In this document: positions 62,398 through 64,000 of the stretch, piece after piece
Layout: each line of letters starts with the position of its first letter
How positions within the stretch are numbered: position 1 is the stretch's first letter
Assembly: GCF_036711975.1 (NCBI RefSeq)
Contig: NC_091976.1
Location: 27,900,001-27,964,000, forward strand
Length of the DNA stretch: 64,000 bases
Direction of reading: 5' to 3'
Source of the DNA: Onthophagus taurus
Lineage: Eukaryota; Arthropoda; Insecta; Coleoptera; Scarabaeidae
The notes under the pieces: model-generated
What the model was told of the DNA's origin: nothing
Database searches by the model: none
The model's input: the letters and a program-made list of their open reading frames with translations, nothing else
Translations under genes and position numbers: made by a program

Positions 62398-62679
62398 ACT
62401 TCAAGTCTTTGATTATATATAATATGGATTGAGCTAACTGAATATATCTACTAACAAACATTTTGTTCAAGGTGAATAGACGCAGATGGAAAGCGATAAT
62501 GTGAAAGTGTAACAAAGATAGATATATTATATGTCACGCTTCTATATCTATCTCACTTCTATCAGTACACCCATTATATGGCAGTACGCTTCTATGTCTA
62601 TCTCGGTTCGATCACCTTGCGCAAGCTATCTCTCTCGTTGGCTCAATCCATATTATATATAATCTAAGCTTCAAGTAGA
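62398..62679. mobile_element. Possible 280 bp inverted-repeat element
   Basis: GATTATATATAATATGGATT plus GAGC at 62411-62434 reappears inverted at about 62640-62664 (GCTCAATCCATATTATATAT). The centre includes agatagatata / tatctatctc pairs. It lies upstream of the EML first exon. No coding frame; a MITE is the simplest reading. Confidence 0.6.
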
Positions 62680-62699
62680 TAAATAGAAAACCTAAGAAT

Positions 62700-62850
62700 A
62701 CAAATAACATATATAGATGGGACAAGATAGACTAGTGAAAAGGACCAGAATAAATCGCCTCTAGGTAAATGAAGTCTAGGGCGACCAAGGAAAAGATGGA
62801 GCGACAATTTGCGCACAGAATAGAGTGGAGAAAGAAGAAGAAGAAGAAGT
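62700..62850 (+). mobile_element. RTE-type LINE 3' tail
   Basis: In one frame the plus strand reads GRPRKRWSDNLRTE (62785-62826), the conserved end of RTE ORF2, followed by a (GAA)n tail at 62833-62849 that marks the 3' end. Only about 150 bp remains. Confidence 0.7.
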
Positions 62851-62939
62851 TCTGTTTATAAACGATCATGAATGATGGCGGAATTATGGATTGACAGAAG
62901 TAAATATTTCTCCGCAAATATGGGGGTTGGTTTGAAAGT

Positions 62940-63680
62940 GAGTTTTGAAAGAACCTATCGAGGTTCTGAAGGGAGAGTTATCAAACTCAAAATGCGATAG
63001 TCTGGCAGCCATGGGACATCTGATTTACGACATGTGCGATGTAAATGCCAAACTGTGGTTTTTAACTCTAATACTTTGCGCCTTCTTGATAAGTATTGTC
63101 CACAGAGGGAATTTGTCCCCCACACCTTGGATCACTTATAATATTAAACGCATGATGAGACTGAGAGACGCGGCCTTGAAACGTTATCGGAGATCTGGAA
63201 GAGCTTCGCATCATGAGTACTATAAGTCACTAAGGAATGAAACGACCAGAGCTGTCAGCAGAGAAAAAAGGCCTATTTTAAGTACCAGTGTGACAGACAT
63301 CATAATAACAAAAAGCGTGTTTGGTCAGAAATCAAAAAACTTAATATTTCAAACAGGGAGTATACAACTTTACCTCCTGCTCTGAGAGACCCGAACCTTC
63401 TTAACTCTGAGTTCGTCTTGCCTCAGCCTCAATTACTGGACGACACGATCATTGAGGATGCGTTTCGAGCACGTTTCCGAAGTTGAGATTCTTCGCGCCT
63501 TCTCTTCTATCAGGGGCACTGCTACGGGTGCTGATGGACTGAACTCAAAATGTCTGGATGTATTTTTCCCGTCGGCCGTTGAATATGTTACTCATGTCTT
63601 TAATGCGTGCATAGATACTTGTACTTTTCTTGAAGTATAGAAGGAGTCACTTGTGATACCCATACCGAAAAGAAACCCAG
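62940..63680 (+). mobile_element. Jockey/CR1-like LINE fragment (endonuclease-RT linker and RT fingers)
   Basis: The frame at 62945-63320 carries PWITYNIKRMMRLRDAALKR, then YRRSGRASHHEYYKSLRNE, the linker that precedes reverse transcriptase in Jockey/CR1 elements. At 63452-63660 it continues with EVEILRAFSSIRGTATGADG, CLDVFFPSAVEYVTHVFNAC and, after a stop, KESLVIPIPKR, the usual 'W+...V.PI.K+' RT finger motif. Frameshifts and a lost palm domain show it is dead. It is a different copy from 34740-37570. Confidence 0.85.
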
Positions 63681-64000
63681 CGTATGAGGCGCTATGCTGA
63701 TTTTCTGTTTGGGCAGCAGTGTTCGCAATACCTGTAAATCTCTTAATAGTCACAGATCTTGCTTTTGCGTTTGAATGTTTTTGTAATCTTTTTGTTCTAC
63801 CTAAATTTGTTCTTAATTTCTGGGGAACCCTTTCGAGTACTGACATGGTATCGATAGCGACTTGTTGTGGCCTTTGGTAGTATTCACCTAAGTATTATAT
63901 GTTAAAACTTGGTAGTTAAAACTCTTGTTTTGTTTATAGCTTTATACCGTTGTCGCGATTCTTTTTTTTATATTTAACACGCTATACTGTCTTTTTCTCT
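63681..64000. other. Window end, nothing further recognised
   Basis: Past the LINE finger motif the RT reading frame is lost. The remaining ~320 bp are AT-rich, without a supported feature. Confidence 0.4.

Overview
The window is nuclear DNA of an arthropod, almost certainly an insect and plausibly a beetle. The support is AT-rich sequence, short exons with GT/AG splice sites, insect-type versions of conserved genes, and introns and spacers packed with DNA transposons, foldback elements and non-LTR retrotransposon relics. No bacterial or viral gene organisation is present. Every protein-coding gene is split, so gene models were built by joining exons whose splice phases and protein families agree.

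Layout of the genes. (1) Positions 7636-19123 (+) hold a paired-like homeobox gene of the UNC-42/PROP1-like type (five exons). Its upstream flank is CpG-richer and its third intron is filled by nested foldback elements. (2) 22615-23905 (-) holds lipoyl synthase. (3) 24270-24857 (-) holds mitochondrial ribosomal protein L41. It is head to head, with a 256 bp shared promoter, with (4) 25114-33433 (+), CoREST (ELM2-SANT-SANT corepressor), including a candidate 81 bp cassette exon. (5) 39291-40357 (-) holds a PP2C phosphatase of the Ppm1 type. (6) 44507-49021 (+) holds LIN52 of the DREAM/MuvB complex. It is tail to tail with (7) 49559-61775 (-), an EML/EMAP microtubule-associated WD40 protein (eleven exons).

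Layout of the repeats. There is a ~175 bp tandem satellite at 1451-3210 and nested foldbacks with TACAGGGTG ends at 11539-13990. Larger foldbacks lie at 28199-28836 and 29689-30908. Tc1/mariner, IS630-like and hAT transposase relics are scattered, and RTE and Jockey/CR1-like LINE fragments lie at 935-1190, 15850-16450, 34740-37570, and 62700-63680. A 46 bp hairpin family, flanked by ctagttctaggtctagtg-type repeats, occurs at least eight times and is attached to a DDE transposon. Another repeat family has colonised introns of both LIN52 and EML; in EML it lies within a ~770 bp tandem duplication that also copied the end of a coding exon with its 5' splice site.

The genes do not form one pathway. 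Three serve chromatin or transcription (homeobox factor, CoREST, LIN52), two serve mitochondria (lipoyl synthase, L41), one is a phosphatase and one a microtubule protein. The points most worth checking are the CoREST cassette exon, the duplicated splice donors in EML, the hairpin-bearing transposon family, the alternative in-frame donor in LIN52, and the unresolved 5' ends of the lipoyl synthase and homeobox genes.
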